64,000 nt of DNA from Pseudomonas reactans (GTDB taxonomy: Bacteria > Pseudomonadota > Gammaproteobacteria > Pseudomonadales > Pseudomonadaceae): NCBI RefSeq assembly GCF_013385825.1, contig NZ_JACAPG010000018.1, positions 186,001 through 250,000 of the forward strand. Reading direction: 5' to 3'. Positions 62,655 to 64,000 of this stretch are shown here, piece after piece (within the stretch, counting starts at the first letter, position 1; each line of letters opens with the position of its first letter). Under the pieces are notes generated by a model. That model ran no database searches, was not told the origin of the DNA, and worked only from the letters and a program-made list of their open reading frames with translations. A program made the translations under genes and the position numbers.

Positions 62655-62938
62655 CTCAGGATGTGGTTTACGAACTGTCAGGCAAGAAGGTAACTATCCC
62701 GGCAGATTCGATTGTTCAGTCCTCATCTGAGCTGCTGGAGGCTCAAAAATTCAAGGGGGATGGTGAAACCTACGCGTCTTTATTCACAGGGACTACCCAG
62801 GCTGGGGCTGTCGTATGGCGCGTCACGGCTGATTACGGCTTCACAACTCCAAGCGTCGACGAGATCGAGCTGGTGGAGTGCCCTGAAGGTATCGAGATCA
62901 TCCAGAGCTTGGCGGTTGAGATCGTTCAAGTCGATTAA
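62633..62938 (+). CDS. Small island protein of unknown function
   Basis: A 101-residue acidic protein starting MASMIEVTQDVVYELSGKKV and ending AVEIVQVD, apparently all-beta with a short helix (SSSELLEAQKFKGDG). It has no cysteines, signal or membrane segment. A very strong AGGAGG site 6 bases before the ATG suggests high expression. A broken copy of its start lies behind the first Gp2 gene, so it is a regular member of the Gp2 module. In filamentous-phage-like elements this position could hold a DNA-binding or structural protein, but I do not recognise the family. Confidence 0.75.
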   Translation: MASMIEVTQDVVYELSGKKVTIPADSIVQSSSELLEAQKFKGDGETYASLFTGTTQAGAVVWRVTADYGFTTPSVDEIELVECPEGIEIIQSLAVEIVQVD

Positions 62939-63206
62939 GAAGACGATGAGTGTTGAGCCACCTGCATTTCGTTTGGAATTGCCCCAATAATACCGGATAC
63001 CGACACCCGTTGACTTGATAGCGCTGCATTCCATTTCGTTTGTTATGGTGATTCAGCGGAGATGGCTCGTTCACTTCCTTGGGGTTAGCTATCCCTGTAG
63101 TTCAGAAGTTTGTTCTGCCTGAAGCTGGATTCACCGCAGGGTAGTGTGAAAAGAGGTTCTATCGGGTCAAAGCAACAGCGCCCAGGACGAATGCCCAGGA
63201 GACAAG

Positions 63207-64000
63207 ATGAGATCAAGCCCAGACGATGGCACAGACAGAACAGAGCATGTGGCAAATTGTCCTCATTGCGGGCAGCCGCATCATTACGTCGAGATCAAAT
63301 TTCAAGGTGAAAACGACCATGGCTATTGGGAGGTTGATTGCCCTAGGTGCAATCAACCGTTCGTAATCGAGCTCAACAATCCTCTAGAGTCTGGCGGCAA
63401 GCTTTGCAAGCAAATCAAAGCAAGGCATGAAAAGTCATTCGCTGGGGATCGGAGCACAGTTGCCCATGACGTTTTCCGACACAACATTGATCTGAACCTA
63501 AATGTGTGGCGGTTCAACTACTCGGCAACCCCGCTCTATCAATGCGCGAAGAGCTCGGCTGATTTAGAGGGCCTCGCCAAGACAGCTTTGGGAAACGAGA
63601 TTTCGGGAGTTGTTAGAGCCTACTACACCGCGCAGAACTTTCTATTGAAGGGTGGCCCTCACCACGACTATGCAGTGGCGCGTGTGCCCGTGACGTGTTC
63701 GTGTGGAGGAAGGCACACGGCCACCTTTTATGCGCGGCTTTTGATGGGCACCGGCACCGGACCTACATCGGAAAACGACTTTCTCCTTGCGGATGTTTCC
63801 GGAGCAAAGTTTGAGGAAACGTTGGATGGTATTGTGTCCAAGGACGATGCCATGGACTTGCTTGAAAAGTTGATCATCCGTTGGAATCTGCTTGCCGATC
63901 AAATTCTGATCGTCTCACCGTTCGTGGGCACGACATTCATGTCTTCAGAAAAACAGTTAGCCATATGGGAGTGGCTGCTTGGCATGCTGGACTCTGAGAA
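63207..64000 (+). CDS. Zinc-ribbon protein, possibly PLD-like nuclease (partial)
   Basis: The frame is open from ATG 63207 to the window edge (264 complete codons), with AGGAG 5 bases upstream. Two CxxC pairs, NCPHCGQPHHYVEI and VDCPRCNQPFVIEL, form a zinc ribbon at the N-terminus, and TCSCGGRHTATFY follows near 170. The visible end, DQILIVSPFVGTTFMSSEKQ, resembles the first strand of phospholipase-D-like nuclease domains (ILIVSPF), but the HxK catalytic motif would lie beyond the edge. It is probably another defence-related cargo gene. Its C-terminus is missing, so the call is open. Confidence 0.6.
   Translation, partial: MRSSPDDGTDRTEHVANCPHCGQPHHYVEIKFQGENDHGYWEVDCPRCNQPFVIELNNPLESGGKLCKQIKARHEKSFAGDRSTVAHDVFRHNIDLNLNVWRFNYSATPLYQCAKSSADLEGLAKTALGNEISGVVRAYYTAQNFLLKGGPHHDYAVARVPVTCSCGGRHTATFYARLLMGTGTGPTSENDFLLADVSGAKFEETLDGIVSKDDAMDLLEKLIIRWNLLADQILIVSPFVGTTFMSSEKQLAIWEWLLGMLDSE

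Overview
The window is chromosomal DNA from a Pseudomonas, most likely of the P. fluorescens group. The evidence is high GC with Pseudomonas codon choice, GC-rich REP/REPIN palindromes, DUF6124 and DUF3015 proteins, the katB-ankB pair, and a gene neighbourhood that from memory matches the P. aeruginosa PA4574-PA4615 region (UPF0114, Lon-like protease, gdhA, ettA, morA, glyA, yjiA/yjiX/cstA, PilZ, radA, ankB, katB, mscL, fpr). I had no database access, so this synteny is recalled, not computed.

Layout: (1) 1-6.4 kb holds a purine permease running off the left edge, a small secreted protein, a PaoABC-type molybdenum aldehyde oxidoreductase operon and an MFS exporter. (2) 6.4-9.4 kb is the cyanide-insensitive quinol oxidase operon cioAB plus a DUF2474 subunit, behind a perfect ANR/FNR box. 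(3) 9.4-30.7 kb is mostly conserved housekeeping: rlmG, a LuxR-type regulator, fpr, mscL, katB-ankB, radA, PilZ, cstA-yjiX-yjiA, glyA, morA, ettA, gdhA and a GreA/GreB-like factor, with four REPIN palindromes between genes. (4) 30.7-44.8 kb mixes envelope and hypothetical genes with two single acquisitions: an orphan HSDR_N-type nuclease and a VapBC45-like toxin-antitoxin pair. One gene here (DUF4105) is frameshifted in a run of seven G. (5) 45.0-49.1 kb is a Fur-box-preceded FecI-FecR-TonB receptor cell-surface signalling locus.

(6) From about 49.72 kb to the right edge the character changes to a mobile island with lower GC and few housekeeping genes. Its left border carries a tRNA-3'-end-like fragment with a terminator behind it. 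Inside are a ribbon-helix-helix protein with a striking 11-bp phased repeat array upstream, an AlpA regulator, two inovirus-Gp2/YagK-YfjJ genes each preceded by a perfect hairpin and followed by the same ~60-bp segment, an integrase remnant, a three-gene methyltransferase/helicase/GIY-YIG nuclease operon, a cargo folD, and a zinc-ribbon protein (possibly PLD-like) cut by the window end.

The best candidate for an under-described biological system is the operon at 53.89-60.03 kb. It has an MmeI-family N6-adenine methyltransferase with no visible nuclease domain, a superfamily 2 helicase and a T5orf172-type GIY-YIG nuclease. The last two proteins share a small helical motif that may dock them together or on DNA. 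It looks like an ATP-dependent restriction-modification system that does not fit the standard types.
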